Shown one piece after another: positions 1 to 11,326 of a stretch of DNA of 64,000 nucleotides. Each line of letters starts with the position of its first letter. The first letter of the stretch is position 1. The stretch is from Todiramphus chloris collaris (lineage: Eukaryota; Chordata; Aves; Coraciiformes; Alcedinidae). The notes under the pieces were generated by a model, which saw nothing but the letters and a program-made list of their open reading frames with translations, ran no database searches and was not told the origin of the DNA. The position numbers and the translations under genes were made by a program. The DNA is taken from assembly GCA_025345505.1 (NCBI GenBank), contig JANVCC010010406.1, positions 15,527,260 through 15,591,259 of the forward strand, read 5' to 3'.

Positions 1-519
1 TAAAGCAGATGATGGAGAACTGAAAGAAAATGCTGCTTGTTTCATTTAGTACTACTACTGGTTTACCTCCTTTTAATGCTGTGATCTCTTGCAGCACTGA
101 CATACCTACTGCTTCTCAACATGGCAAAAGGAGAAAAATCACTCCAGTGAGCATTCAGACAATGACACAGAGTGTTAAAGGCAGGAGGGAGCAGACACAG
201 AGGGAAAAGAGAAATAATGACTGAGTGCACAAAAAAACTATGTTCCAGGCTGTGAAAAGCAAATTGCTATCCAGAGAAGTCACACTAATGCCACTATTAG
301 AAGTGTTTGCATGATCTGATAGTATATTAACTGATTTAATGAAATAAAAATGTATCTATTCTATAAAAGACAGTGCCTACGAAGAATCTTGTATAACTGC
401 AATTATTTCAAGTCATTTTGTTAAGCAACTGTACTATTTTACACTATCAGTTGCAATATTATTTGCAGTTCTTGCTCTTTTCTTAAAAAATTAAAGTTTA
501 CCAATAATAACATAATAGA
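1..519. other. AT-rich intronic sequence, nothing recognised
   Basis: No repeat family or exon could be recognised. A 64-codon open frame at 30-224 is low in complexity towards its end, has no family resemblance, and is most likely chance. Confidence 0.6.
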
Positions 520-915
520 AATATAGAATCATCTTTAAGATCATTGAGTCCAACCATTAACCCTACTCTACCAAGTCCACCACTAAGCCACATACCCAAG
601 CACATTTATACATCTTTTAAACATATCCAGGGGTGGTGACTTAGCCACTTCCCTGGGCATCCTGTTCCAGTGCCTAAAAACCTTTTCAGTTAAAACCTTT
701 TTCCTTATGTCCAGTCTAAACCTCCCCTGGTGCAGCTTGAGGCCATTCCCTTTGTTCTGTCACTAGTCACTTGTGAAAAGAGACCGATGCCTACCTCTCC
801 ACAGCATCCTTTCAGGTAGGTGTAGAGAGCAGTAATGTATCCCCCAGCCTCCTTTTCTTCAGACTAAATAGCCCCAGTTCCCTCTGAAGCTCCTCATATG
901 TAGTACTTCACACCA
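520..915 (-). mobile_element. CR1 LINE fragment, 3' end
   Basis: Minus-strand CR1. The plus strand begins at the element's 3' tail (agaatcat…aagatcattgagtccaacc) and continues through the 3' untranslated region into the end of the reverse-transcriptase ORF. Decayed equivalents of 'cacttccctgggcatcctgttccagtgc' and 'tctccacagcatcctttcaggtaggtgtag' are recognisable. It is 5'-truncated at about 915, as is normal for CR1. Many substitutions and small indels leave no coding capacity. Confidence 0.9.
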
Positions 916-1701
916 CTAAATTTTTCACTTACTAAAATATTATTTGAAAATAGTTATTCTGCCATATTCCTGCATGATTTGGACCTCTTCAGACTATGTA
1001 TAAACTAATTAAATAATTAGGTTGGAAGATTAATTATTTTATGTCTAATCAATTGGTCAATCAATGCATGTCTAACAAAATTAAATTAAGACAAACTGTA
1101 AAAGGATCCCTTTATGAAACCTACCAGTATATAGCTCTGTGCCTGGAAGACAGGTGCTGAACAGCTGCACTAGGAGGTTACAAAAACATATTTGTGGGGA
1201 GAAAAGGCTATTTGTAAGATATTTTGACCCAATCCCAACAAAAGGAAAACATGAGAGAAAGGAAGAAATATGGCAGAATCTGTATCAAACTTCTGAATAA
1301 ACCTGAAAACAATATGAAGTGTGTATACATTGATGTGACTAAAAGGCAGGCTGCTACAATATTACTGTATTTCTTAAATTTTATCACTGTATTTGTATGA
1401 TATATCCTTGAACTATCTTTAACATTCAGATTGGATTTTAATCACAATGAATCCTTTATAATTTATTTAATACTATTCTTTATATACAAAAACATAGCTG
1501 AAGCAGATGTCAGGAGGCTACACATGAATAGCAAGCCTATGTATTGCAACAGATAATGTATTTCATTTAGTGGTTTCTACCTACTACTGCAGTAAGATAA
1601 CATCTTTATATTAGAATATGAGAAATGCTTTTTAAAAAAGAATTCACATACTTAGAATATCAAATAACTCAAAAGCTCTTTGAAGAAAGTTATTTTAGAA
1701 T

Positions 1702-1727
1702 ACCAACATATGACACCAACATATGAG
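1702..1727. repeat. 13-bp tandem duplication
   Basis: Two adjacent copies of ACCAACATATGAS differ only at the last base. This is probably a replication-slippage duplication. Confidence 0.7.
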
Positions 1728-2521
1728 GCTGTAGTGTTAACTCATTCTATGAGGCAAGCTAGAAAACAAACCTGCATGAAGTTTCTATTGTTACTAATAC
1801 ATCAGCAAATTTGGCTGTATTACGAGTTTCAGTATTACATAGCAGGAGAGTAACTGATGTACCATAAATGCAAAAGGTACGAGAAGATATTTATAATCTA
1901 TGTGTTTTCATAGAATAAAACCTTTATTAAAGACATATCAACTAGAATAGTAGAAGATCTTTGTAGTCAACACAAGCCTTGCTTTTCCCAAGGAAAAAAA
2001 AGTTCTTAAATTATGAATCTCCTGCATAGGTATTGACATAATAAATATGACGTTAGTAATAATTATTGATTAATTTAGTCCTGTAGTGCATAAATGGGTG
2101 TTAGATATTGTACCTAATCTGTATTTGAGCTCTTTTTTTTAAAAGGCAATTGTCATTAACATGCACAATGCTTACATGCACACCACCGAGTATAAATATG
2201 TAAGTTTAAAAAACCAGGTTGTGGCAGTTATCAAATATCTTGATTTGCCCAAATTAATCTTACTTGCATCCATAAAATTTGCATTTCTAACTTAATTTGA
2301 GAATTTCATTATCACTATGGATTTCTGAACATTTTCATGGCATTTGATCTTATCTTAAGCCTTAAATCTAATTTATTTACTAGAAATAGTCTTCATTCAA
2401 ATCCAGAATTCTAGTGAAGATCATTCTTCTTTCTGCTTTGTAATTATGAAAAATTTATAAAACACTTTCTTTTGTACTCTGGATATCCATCAATTTCTAC
2501 ATCAGATGAACAGAAAAATGC

Positions 2522-2592
2522 TTTTCTTGGTTTTGTTTTGGTTTTTTTGTTTTGGGGTGGGTTTTTTTTGGTTTTTTTTTTTTTTTTTTTGG
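2522..2592. repeat. G/T-rich low-complexity tract
   Basis: Runs of T separated by GG or GGGG on the plus strand (ggttttgttttgg… ending in about 19 T). It is one of a recurring class of strand-asymmetric G/T tracts in this window. Confidence 0.8.
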
Positions 2593-2801
2593 TCATTTAT
2601 TTTTAAGTAAAAGCCTAAGGTAGCAGCAGAACCTGATTAATCATTATTTTGAAACATCACACTGTTAAAACTAAGTGCTCATTCAAAGATTATTTTGTAC
2701 TGTAGGGAACACCACAGGATTAGTATTTTCAGCAGCAGGAGTAGTTGAGGCTTTGAAATCTTTTGTTATCTAATCTATCAACTGAATTACTGCAAACTAT
2801 C

Positions 2802-2824
2802 TTTTTTTTTTTTTTTTTTTTTTT
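2802..2824. repeat. Poly-T run (T23)
   Basis: Uninterrupted homopolymer of 23 T with no retroposon body recognised on either side. Confidence 0.85.
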
Positions 2825-4475
2825 GTGTTTCCTAATCATCTGTGTGTTACATTTCACTAATAAATAACCAAATGTATGACAACAATTTCACTCTTGTGGC
2901 ACAGTATATTATTTTCGCCTGTGAAGTTGTGCCACCATTAAAAAGAAAGTATTATTCGCATTTGTTCATGATAAGTCCTCAAATTCCTTATAGCATGGTA
3001 AAATAGCAAGCCCACCATGATCAAAAGTAGGGGATTTTTTTCTGGTTTCTAACTGTTTTCACCATCATCAAGCCCTTCCCTTATCATTTCGCTTTACTTA
3101 AATTCCATTTCTAAACAGTGAGAGAGATAATGCCTTGTATTATAAAGCTTTGGTCACCATCAGACTTTTCATTCATTTTTGAAAACAAACTATCAATTCA
3201 ATCTATCAGCGAACAGATAAAAACCTAAATATTTTATGACAAATAATTATAGAATTTAAACATCAACATGACACAAACAAACATAAATAATAAAGGCTTT
3301 CAGTTGTGTATCAACTAATTTTAATCAGTTTTTACCACAGAATGGTGTACAACTAAAATAATTATGTTTACTCACCCATCTTTAAATAATACTCTCTCTC
3401 TTGTTGAAAACATAATCAGAAAATAAAGTAAAAAATAATGGAAAAAGTATTACTAAAAATTAGTTCAACATTGAAAATGAACCTGTTTTGAAGTGAAAAG
3501 TTTATTTTGCCTGTCATTCAGTAGGATATTATATACTCATTTAGAACAAAATATACATTTTTATTGCACTATTAGAACAAGTTCAAATAACTAAAAAACC
3601 AAAAAGGTATTCTGTGCATTACACAATTTTTACTCAGTGAAATCACTGTCTATTTTACTTTAATAAAGTAGTAAATAAAACCAACTTTTTAATCTAAAGG
3701 TTTTCAACACAGATAGTTGAGAAAGTAGAACAGTGATGGCACTGTTCAAATGGTAGGGGTTTTGATTAAATGGAGTTCTAAAGTCCTGGTCAAAACTTAG
3801 TACTGTAATGTATTGAGCATACATAAGAGTCTTTTATGTTTTAACCTGATACTTAGTTATCTTTTCTAGCTTTTATTTTAAATGTACCAAATTGGTATGC
3901 ATCAATGATTTACTTACTGCATTAATAACTCTATGGAGTGTTTCACACAGTGTAAATACAGAGGAAGATATAAGTCCTGGACTCTGTAATTTGGGTAGGA
4001 TATTTCCAACTGATTACATTTGTGCAGGATTTCACCCACACACTTAAAGACATTCATTACATAGATAATTGAAGGTATATTTATGAAAAAGAGATCATTC
4101 CTTCAGTCAAAATAAATAGTAGGTTTCTTGGTCACAACTTTCAGATGTGGAACAGCACTTGAAGTGACAGTGATACATGCAAGACAGAGACCTCAAGTCA
4201 TGTAGTTCTCTATCTTATTGTAAATGGCATAAAACTGGAACACGCAAAATTTGAAAGGGTGCAATTCGTAGTTTTATATCATCATCTATCTCTCCCACTT
4301 ATTTTTCTGTCATGATTGCATGTAGTTATGTTAACGCTTTCAAGTTTTGGACTTGCTTTCTATTGCGAGTACTGTGATGTTAATTTTTTATGGAGAAAAA
4401 ATCTAATCCTTTTCTGTCAGCCCATTTCTCTACCCTGCCCAGGTTATTAAGAACAGCACCTTGTCCGCAGTTTTG

Positions 4476-4491
4476 AAAAAAAAAAAAAAAA
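4476..4491. repeat. Poly-A run (A16)
   Basis: Uninterrupted homopolymer; no adjoining processed retrocopy was recognised upstream. Confidence 0.8.
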
Positions 4492-4708
4492 TTAAGGAAA
4501 CAAATATAAGAATTTCTCCATTTTCATTTTACTTCCCTAGTAAACCCAAGGATGAATGTTAATCTTATGTATATCCAAATTAATCCCTGAGGCAATGCAA
4601 AAAGTTACTGTGAATATTCACACATAGATCGATGGATCAGTTGTTAGTATATATGCAAGAAGTACCCAAACTTATGAATTGCTTTACTTATAAGAAGTTT
4701 CCAGAAAA

Positions 4709-4912
4709 GAATCATAGAATCATTTTAGGTTGGAAAAGACCTTTAAGATCATCAACTCCAACTGCTAGCCCACCACTAAATCATGTCCCTAAGTGCCACT
4801 TCTATACATCTTTTAAATATTTCCAGGCATGGTGACTCAACCACTTCCCTGGGCAGCTTGATAACCCTTTTGGTGAAGAAATTTTTGCTAATATCCTAGA
4901 TGTCTAGCTTGG
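4709..4912 (-). mobile_element. CR1 LINE fragment, 3' end
   Basis: Minus-strand CR1 3' untranslated region. The plus strand reads agaatcatagaatcatttt then aggttggaaaagacctttaa, followed by the accompanying 'cacttccctgggcagc' block. The two nearly repeated 'agaatcat' units are the octamer tail. The element is truncated after about 200 bp, and an internal deletion is likely near 4855-4865 where the usual text is shortened. Confidence 0.92.
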
Positions 4913-5819
4913 AAGAAATTCTGTCATATAAGCTTCAGGTAACAGCCACTGTTGATGATGTAGTTTTCAAAAAATCACTAGTTTAATTCAGTTCTAGCTG
5001 GCCAGTATAATCTGAACAGTAGTTTGATTAGTACTAGCTGGTACATTATTATTAGCTGCTCAAAATTACTAGAAACAAATTTTCAGTCACTGAATTTGGC
5101 ATGAAGACTTAACATTACAACTTAACATCACAGTCCTGAACATGGACAAATGAATGTCTAACTTTGTACCACTAAAGCAAAATATTAGTTGTTCCATACC
5201 AAAACCACTTTTTATTGAAATACACTCCTACAAAATCCCTACACTAAACTATGAACAATTAAAACTGACAAAAAAAATCAGTTAGGTCTCTACAATCAAC
5301 TCTAGGCACATAGTTCCTTGTCCAGCATTAATTAGCTACAGTCATCTTGGTATTGTCTTTTTCACTGAGGCAAGATACATCAAAAAGCAGTTTTCTAAAA
5401 GTACAACCAGTGGGTTAGGTTAACCCCCTCCCAGTGCTGTTCATGCTGGAGTTACAGTGCTGTGCCCTGACTTCATGCATCTTGACAGCACAAATACCAT
5501 GAATGAAGAGTTACGTGAAGAACTGAAATGGCAGGTCTTAGGGGATCAAGTAGGAAAGCACTAGGCTTTATTGTTTGTTAGCAAGGGATCAGTGCCAATC
5601 AATTAATGATTTAATTACTTAGACTAATTAAGATAATGAACAACAGTAAGCCTACAATCAATTAGGTTTATCTAAACTTTCTAGTTTTAGGACAGAACCC
5701 TAAGAAATACATTCTTCTTTCAGGTATTTAAAATGTAAAGTCTGTGCTTCTTCAGTCTCAAAAAAACCCCACTCAAAACCAGAATCAATAAAACATAATA
5801 GTTGCATTAGAAAAAAATA

Positions 5820-5884
5820 ATACACATATATATACACACGTATATATACATATACACACACACACACATATATATATACGTATG
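5820..5884. repeat. Compound TA/CA microsatellite
   Basis: Alternating purine-pyrimidine tract mixing (TA)n, (CA)n and CGTA steps. Such alternating sequence can adopt Z-like or cruciform structures; it is likely to vary in length between individuals. Confidence 0.9.
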
Positions 5885-6508
5885 CGGAGAAGAATAAAAA
5901 ACTTTGCCAGAGCTAGCAATTCTACATACAGTACAGTCTAGTAAGTTGTGGAAGTATGTTATATTGTAGTAGAAAAACAATTCTTAAAATTCTTTGCAGA
6001 GGTAAAGCTTTCCATTTTTTAAAAGTAGAAAAAGAAAACAGAATACTTATGCACAATTAGAGCCCTCTTTGAAAAGGTCTGTCAAGCCTTGACAGATGAA
6101 AAATTAGAGTTGGCTTCTTTTTATGTCATTAATGAGAGCTCACTCTTTCTTCACTGAAGGTACTGAAAAATCAGCAGAAAATAAGTCTTGTCTATCTGAC
6201 TGCTTATATGATCATACAACACAAGTACCACTGAAAGGATCTTTGTAATTTTTGGAAACAGTCTGATAAAGTAAAAATTACTTTAAATATCCAAAACAAG
6301 AAATTAAGTGACAAAGCATGTACATTCGAATACAAAGAACACAAGGCTGCTCCTGCTTAAGCCTTGTAATGCTACTTTAGTGACCTCTAATGAGTTTCTG
6401 CAACTTAAATGAAATTTCTTTGATGCATTTTTCAGTCTATTGTTTCCACATGGCTGCTCGTGCTTTGTTTCTACTTTGTGATGCATAATTGACAACATTT
6501 CTGTACCA

Positions 6509-6566
6509 GATTCCATGGGCATTCATGAAAATTGGTGGATTCCATGGGCATTCATGAAAATTGGTG
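6509..6566. repeat. Exact 29-bp tandem duplication
   Basis: Two adjacent identical copies of a 29-bp unit starting gattccatgggcattcatg and ending attggtg (6509-6537 and 6538-6566). No mismatch between copies implies a recent event. Confidence 0.95.
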
Positions 6567-8916
6567 TTCACTTTTGACGTTAAGAGAGGAGTGGAGAAGT
6601 TAACAAGAGAAATAAAGACAGATGAAAAGGGATGTACAGGAAGAAGCAGAAAGGTTAAAAGAAGGATACAGGAAACCTGAATTGTTGAACTAAGGGTGAG
6701 GCCCACAGGAGATTCACAGCACACCAGAAAAGCAGTCACTCTCTGGTGCCACAGAACATAGAGTGAGAGTGGGTGGTGAAGTTCAGGCAGAGTCTATCAG
6801 TTGCAGGTGCACAGCAAGCCCTATGCATTACACCCAGGCCATTAGAAGAGGACTTCCTCATAGCAAAAAGCACACCTTGTCCAAGCAGAAGACATCCCAT
6901 GCTGGCCTCCATCTCCATTCAGAAAACACTCCCACTTTGCCTGAAGGAAACTGGGACACAGATTGTAAAAGGTAAAACCACACAGAAGTACAGGTGTAGG
7001 TACAATACACCCATTGCCCTAAAAGACAGGCAGAACTTTGAGCTGAGTACTCTGCCAAGAAAACAGACTGGAGCATCAATGCTATTTTTAGACTGTAGAC
7101 TTTGCTGTCTTTGTGTGATTTAAGGTATTTTGGCAGAAAAAGGTAAACACATTAATTATCAGAGAAATCTTGCAGTGTCTCTTAAAAGCTTTTATATTAG
7201 GAGCATTTACAGACAAATACTATAGTGGTGAGATTTAAATTATCCTAAAATACAGTTTACAGTCAAACGGTATTTGTGATTCCATTTTTTATTCACCTTT
7301 AAATGATGACTATGATAATTGTTTGTTCTGGACTGTGTGTACATTCTAAAGAGGAAGAAAATGTTTTAAAGGAATATAAGTTCCCCTCTGTAATAAAAGT
7401 AACACCATAACTTATTTATCTTCAATAAAACAATAGTGTTGTAATCAGAAATAAACATCACTGGAATATGTTCACAGAGCTGGGAATTATAAGATGTTTT
7501 CTAAATCTTCAATCTCAAAGCATTTGGATATAGATGACTCAGAATATAGTATGATATATTACCTTCTAATTTTTCTGAACCAGTTCTTGGAAACAAATTA
7601 CAGTAGCCTTCTAAAACGATCAGTCTTATGGGTACCACTGAGATCTCAATACCACTGTACAAAGACATAGGCTTTCCTTCAAACTGTGTATTGACAGCCC
7701 TACAGTTTTCACCCAGACAGCAAGGAATGCTTGCCTACCTTAGTAACCTGTTTTTGCTCAGTCTAAAATCTGAAAGCTATTAAAATTTACCTGTAATATA
7801 CTGGTTAAGGTAAAGAACTACAAATAAGGTTTACTAATTTACCTCTTAAAAGTTAGCTTCAGATAGGGGACCAGGGTGACACTTGTGAAAACAATTAAGA
7901 AAAAAATTAAATTAAGAAATTAAACCCTCTTCCTTTGTATTTGATGGTCTCAGTATGGACACTTCTCTTGCCTACAGTCAGATGCCTAAATATCATTTTT
8001 TATGGTTGATCTATTCTAAGAGATATCAGTCTTTCCTGTTTTAAGATATCTATAGCTCAAGCAGAACAGTTCTTCTTATTTGGAGTTGCTGTTTCTGTTC
8101 ATCAGCTAAGAAGTAAATAGTAATACAGCAAATAATAAAAGAGTAATATGTAATTAGAAAAAAATGTCCTGTTGATATGAGTAAGATTGTAAGGGTCACA
8201 GATTGACAAAAAATCTAGATTCGGTCCTCTTACTTTAAAGACCCTTTTTTATTCTCACTGATCCTTCAAAATGCTTTCTTCATAAGATGGAAAGACATAA
8301 CAGATAATATTATTAACATCAAAGAGATCCAAACTCTTGATCTTCAGACTCTGAAAATAGTGCATTTTTCCCCCAAGGTTAAAGTGTATTTTGTAGGGAA
8401 GAATAAGACACTGGTCCATGCACTCATAGATAAGGAAAAAAATCATATGCTAAAGACTTGACAGATTTGCTCAACAGCAGAAATGAGCATTTATTAACAA
8501 AGGCACCTATAAATTCTCAGTCAAACAAGTGCAGATATTAGAGATGAACTCATACAGAATTACTGGTCTATACATCTGAAGAGAAAAAGGTTGGTGCATT
8601 TCAGACAAAAGGTGGCTTTTTCTGGCTACTGAAATGGTAAACAAAACAAGGTATCTGCTTTGGTGAGGAAGATCTAATATTTTCATATAAATAAAATCTA
8701 AAAATTTAATTCACATATTCAAACTTCTGTATTTCACAATCAGATAAAGAAATTGATGATTTGAGGATCAAGTTTAGGTAAAAGTCCTCTCTAGCTTCCA
8801 TTTGTTTATTCACGCTTATTCAGAAGGAAAAAAGGAACCAGAAAACTGAAATAGAACTGCAAATGCATTTATTTAGTTTTAGAAATATGTTTTATGGCTA
8901 TGAGAAGAAAAGTGTT

Positions 8917-9020
8917 GTTTTGGGTATTTTTGTGGGTGTTTTTGTTTAGGTTTGTTTGTTTGTGCTTTTTTTGTTTGGTTGGGGATTTCTTTTAGGTTTT
9001 TTTTTTTTTGTTTTTCAAAA
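8917..9020. repeat. G/T-rich low-complexity tract
   Basis: About 100 bp of T runs broken by G, GG and GGG, with (GTTT)n-like units and a final run of about 12 T. Confidence 0.8.
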
Positions 9021-9069
9021 AAATCCATGAAGATTCAATGACTTGGCTTATGCAGACTTTAGCTGGCAT

Positions 9070-9108
9070 TCAACTGTCTACACATAATGTATACATTATC
9101 TCAGTTGA
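9070..9108. repeat. Palindrome with flanking inverted arms
   Basis: ATAATGTATACATTAT at 9084-9099 is a perfect 16-bp palindrome. It is flanked by TCAACTG (9070-9076) and its reverse complement CAGTTGA (9102-9108), so the whole can fold as an asymmetric stem-loop. Confidence 0.6.
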
Positions 9109-11074
9109 GATCAATCATGAATTGTCAGAGATAGCTGCTTTTCTCAAGACACCAAATGAACTCCTGCTCTGTGTAGGTACTAAGCTACTTACAAATAACG
9201 TATAGCTCAGAAAATTTTTCTAATGGACTTTCTGCCATGGGAAAAGTCCACACATTTTTCATGTAAATTTAAAAGCTATTTTTAACATACTTATGTTATT
9301 CACACCATTATACTTGTGAATCTCCAAAGCACTTCATTTCACTGTACTATTTTTAGAAGTCTATAATTCCTGAGTAAAAACTAATGCTGAGCTGCTAAGT
9401 AGAATGCAAATCATCAATCTAATCATGTTTGGTTAACAAAGGGGGAAAGTGTAGAAATAAAACTTTAAAAATAAACAGTTCTAGTTTTTGTTTCTATCTA
9501 GACTGGAGATATTTACACAAAGTTGTGAATAAAACCTTTTCAATAGCATAATAAGAAAGAACTCATTTTTTAATGTATTAGGAAATTCTAAAATAAATTG
9601 TTGTAACTTACAAGGTTCAACAAAACTTCAGACATAAGAAGTAAGAAGGTATACCCTCATGATATGACTTTTACAAGTTTGCAACAATGGAATTTTTGCT
9701 TTAAATCTGCATTAATAAAATAGTATACATTGCTGCAGTTCTTGATATGGGAAACTGATAAAAATCTTACTTCATAAATTGCAGAATGCAATATAAATAT
9801 AAAAGAGTGAACAGCCAAAAATTAAACATTTCTCACAAAAGTTAATCATAAAAAGACATTTGTTTCAAGCAGCTACTGTATGTTAACTGAGGAGTCATTG
9901 ACTAAAAGCGTTTACTGAGATTTGTAAAAGGGATAGAACTATATTTTCATTTCATACAGTGCTTAAAATTTTTCATAAATGTCTTTAATAACAAGCTGAT
10001 CTTTAATTAGTACATTGCCAAATTATTTTAAGGGAATCTAAATTAATTTGTTATAAGACATTTCTTTTGAAAAGGAACTGTATCCAGTTCATATTTTTAA
10101 GGAAATCCATTTGATATGAAAAGCTGGACTTAAGAGATGACAGTGCCATCTTCCTAAGATGTTGTAGGATCTTTCTGAGTTGCATTTACCTCCGTATTTT
10201 TTTATAATGCATACATCTTTAGATGCTACAACCTTTAAGTCACTTTCATCAGACCACAGATATTGAAAAAGGTCAGTGGACATATTACGCTTCTTCATAT
10301 GAACAGTATGCCTGAAGATGAAGGATTATTAAAAGAACAAAAAAGGTGACTAGTATTTTCCATTGATCTACTTTACTTGTGAACTGTAAAGCATCATAAG
10401 GAATTCTGTAAAATAATTATAATCCTTGTGTCTCCTGCCCCATGGCATACATGTGATCTCTACCATCTCTATCAGTAATACTGTAATTTTCCAAAATTAT
10501 AAAATGCAGTTACTTAAAACGCTTATCATTCCTTTTCACTTCACTTCCTAGGTTTCAGTTATATCAAGTGTAATAGAAGAATCTCTGAATTAGCTTTTAT
10601 GGAAGAAGTATAGTGGTGAATAAACAGTGGTGAACAATGCTTCTTGAAAATATATGTATATATGCAAAAGCCTTACGGCATCACACTAAGTCTGTGTAGT
10701 CAGAAATGTCACCAGCAGTTTCAAGAGAAGATGCTATATGGGCACATTAGTCCAGGCATTTTTTGAGGTCCATTCACTTTGTACTCCTAAGGACACTAAA
10801 GCTGACAATCCTGCTTGGTTTTTTGGTACTAATTTACAGACATCCTGTACATGAATTTTACAAGTTCTTCTTTAGAACTACAGATTCTGTCTGCCTCCAC
10901 AAAAACATAAGACAAAGTCCATCTTTCATCTGCTTTTAATCTTCTAATTTCCTCAAATACCACTGTTGTCTTCTTATGGAGTGGATATCCATTCTGCTTT
11001 TATTATATCCTCTACCACCATAATTTTGCAGTCCTCAACTACACCCTTCTCCACCACCTCTTGAAAATGGTGGA

Positions 11075-11265
11075 ATCTCAGCCTGTTCAGTCTCTTCTCA
11101 TGTGCCAGCTGTTCCATCCCTCTGGATGATTTTATCTGCCATTGTCTGCACCTTTCCTAACTCTGACGTGTCTTCCTGAGATAGGTATTATCAGACTCTA
11201 TTCTAGCATGCCAGATGTGGGTGCACTAAGGTTTATACCATATTCAATAATGTCCTCCTTTCCTT
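11075..11265 (-). mobile_element. Old, diverged CR1/L3-type LINE fragment
   Basis: Minus-strand relic. The plus strand shows a series of phrases typical of an older amniote CR1 lineage: 'cagcctgttcagtctcttctca', then '-gccagctgttccatccct', then '-ccagatgtgggtgcacta'. The spacing matches the C-terminal part of the reverse-transcriptase ORF, but the sequence is far more diverged than the other CR1 copies here. Both ends are diffuse. Confidence 0.6.
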
Positions 11266-11268
11266 TTA

Positions 11269-11326
11269 GAATTATTCACAGATTTAGTGAATCTGAATTA
11301 TTCACAGATAGAACTATTCACAGATT
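11269..11326. repeat. Three copies of a short attattcacagat unit
   Basis: Near-identical units begin near 11269, 11295 and 11311, with unequal spacers. This looks like a local slippage duplication next to the old CR1 relic. Confidence 0.7.

Larger units (their letters stand above)
916..4708. other. AT-rich intronic stretch with simple repeats
   Basis: I see no exon or transposon here. It holds a G/T-rich tract (2522-2592), a T run (2802-2824), an A16 run (4476-4491) and a 13-bp tandem duplication of the accaacatatg type at 1702-1727. All open frames are short. Confidence 0.55.
4913..11074. other. AT-rich intronic stretch with simple repeats
   Basis: No exon recognised. Contents include a TA/CA microsatellite (5820-5884), an exact 29-bp tandem duplication (6509-6566), a locally more GC-rich patch with overlapping open frames on both strands (6437-7123), a G/T-rich tract (8917-9020) and a perfect 16-bp palindrome (9084-9099). 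Confidence 0.55.

Noticed and set aside
30-224. 64-codon frame at the left edge
   Set aside because: No recognisable product; low-complexity charged tail.
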